DNA of 14,083 bases from Prosthecobacter sp. (GTDB taxonomy: Bacteria; Verrucomicrobiota; Verrucomicrobiia; Verrucomicrobiales; Verrucomicrobiaceae), in contig JAOZVT010000307.1 in the NCBI GenBank assembly GCA_025869455.1, forward strand, positions 1-14,083, read 5' to 3'. Position numbers and translations under genes: made by a program. This document shows, piece by piece, positions 13,685-14,083 of the stretch. Position 1 is the first letter of the stretch, and every line of letters begins with the position of its first letter. A model generated the notes under the pieces. It was not told where the DNA came from. It saw only the letters and a list, made by a program, of their open reading frames with translations, and did not search any database.

Positions 13685-14083
13685 GGATTGGTTACCTCCG
13701 GTTTATAAAAGCGGCCCATGTATTCTAAGATCTTGGAACGCAACTCGTCACCATCGACAATGCCATTGTGTCGATATATCACCTCACCTCCTGGGGCGAC
13801 CACCAGCGTGTGCGGTATGGGGCCGGGCCACTCAGGATCCAGAGCTTGAATGAGGGCATCACTATTGGCTTCATTGAAGACATAAGCATTCCCTTCACGC
13901 CCTTCGGCTTTCAGGCTGGGCTTCAGTTTAGAGGGGACAATGGCATTGTACTTCTCCAAAAAAGCTTTCACTTCCGGCAGTGTCTCGGGATCATCCATGC
14001 TGATGCTGATGAATTCGAAATCACGCAGGCCGAACTTACGCGAGGTAGCCACCAGTTCAGGAAACTCCTTCACACACGGTCCA
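13681..14083 (-). CDS. TlpA/ResA-like thioredoxin-fold protein (5' end outside window)
   Basis: A partial gene; at least 134 C-terminal residues are present and the frame remains open to the right edge. Reading past the GTG at 14073, the preceding codons give Gly-Pro-Cys and then VKEFPEL. This matches the WC-x-PC-xxE-xPxL active site of TlpA/ResA-type thioredoxins, with the first cysteine just beyond the window, so the GTG is an internal valine and not a start. Downstream features fit the fold: ISISMDD, the cis-proline loop IPHTLVV, and APGGEVIYRHNG. These proteins are usually membrane-anchored or secreted and reduce disulfides or serve cytochrome c maturation. In Verrucomicrobiota and Planctomycetota such domains are often found in larger exported proteins, and the missing N-terminus could hold one. 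It is coupled to the downstream TPR gene through an ATGA overlap. Confidence 0.87.
   Translation of the reverse strand, partial: GPCVKEFPELVATSRKFGLRDFEFISISMDDPETLPEVKAFLEKYNAIVPSKLKPSLKAEGREGNAYVFNEANSDALIQALDPEWPGPIPHTLVVAPGGEVIYRHNGIVDGDELRSKILEYMGRFYKPEVTNP
13694..13699 (-). promoter_or_regulatory. Strong Shine-Dalgarno site for the TPR gene
   Basis: GGAGGT on the minus strand (complement of 13694-13699) lies nine bases before the ATG at 13684, inside the end of the thioredoxin-like gene. It is the best ribosome-binding site in the window and shows that this organism can use the canonical signal. Confidence 0.7.

Overview
The window reads as bacterial chromosome, most likely from the Verrucomicrobiota (Verrucomicrobium/Prosthecobacter-like). 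This is inferred from gene style, not from a marker gene: a Tat-exported Gfo/Idh/MocA oxidoreductase, a creatininase-family protein, a sensor kinase with discoidin-like domains, secreted TPR and repeat proteins, and start codons that mostly lack a Shine-Dalgarno sequence. Coding density is high and both strands are used. I see no rRNA, tRNA, CRISPR array, insertion sequence or phage gene.

Layout. Positions 1-155 hold the terminator of an unseen upstream gene and the leader of the next gene. At 156-1502 (+) is a Tat-exported oxidoreductase closed by a strong terminator. At 1562-3430 (-) a secreted alpha/beta hydrolase with a C-terminal fibronectin-like domain is followed 12 bases later by mobA. 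At 3508-4281 (+) is a creatininase-family metal hydrolase, transcribed away from the hydrolase. At 4283-6951 (-) a membrane histidine kinase and a LuxR-type response regulator form a two-component pair with overlapping stop and start codons. At 7028-7426 (-) is a small, PilZ-like protein. At 7555-9454 (-) are two overlapping peptide/nickel-type ABC permease genes without ATPase or binding protein. At 9556-11457 (+) are 5-formyltetrahydrofolate cyclo-ligase and a solitary trpB. At 11590-12195 (-) is an exported protein whose tail carries four copies of a short motif, (L/I)EE(V/I)RRAEV. At 12393-13043 (+) is a SAM-dependent methyltransferase. At 13058-14083 (-) a secreted TPR protein is translationally coupled to a TlpA/ResA-like thioredoxin whose N-terminus lies beyond the window.

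How the genes relate. The clear functional units are the kinase/regulator pair, the OppB/OppC-like permease pair, and the thioredoxin/TPR pair, which probably acts outside the cytoplasmic membrane. Folate, tryptophan and molybdenum-cofactor genes are isolated housekeeping genes. I see no complete new multi-gene system. The most unusual item is the exported EEVRRAEV repeat protein: its four copies differ at nearly every synonymous position yet keep the peptide, which points to selection on the peptide itself. Next is the sensor kinase, which combines a lipobox, two discoidin-like domains and what looks like the stub of a third.
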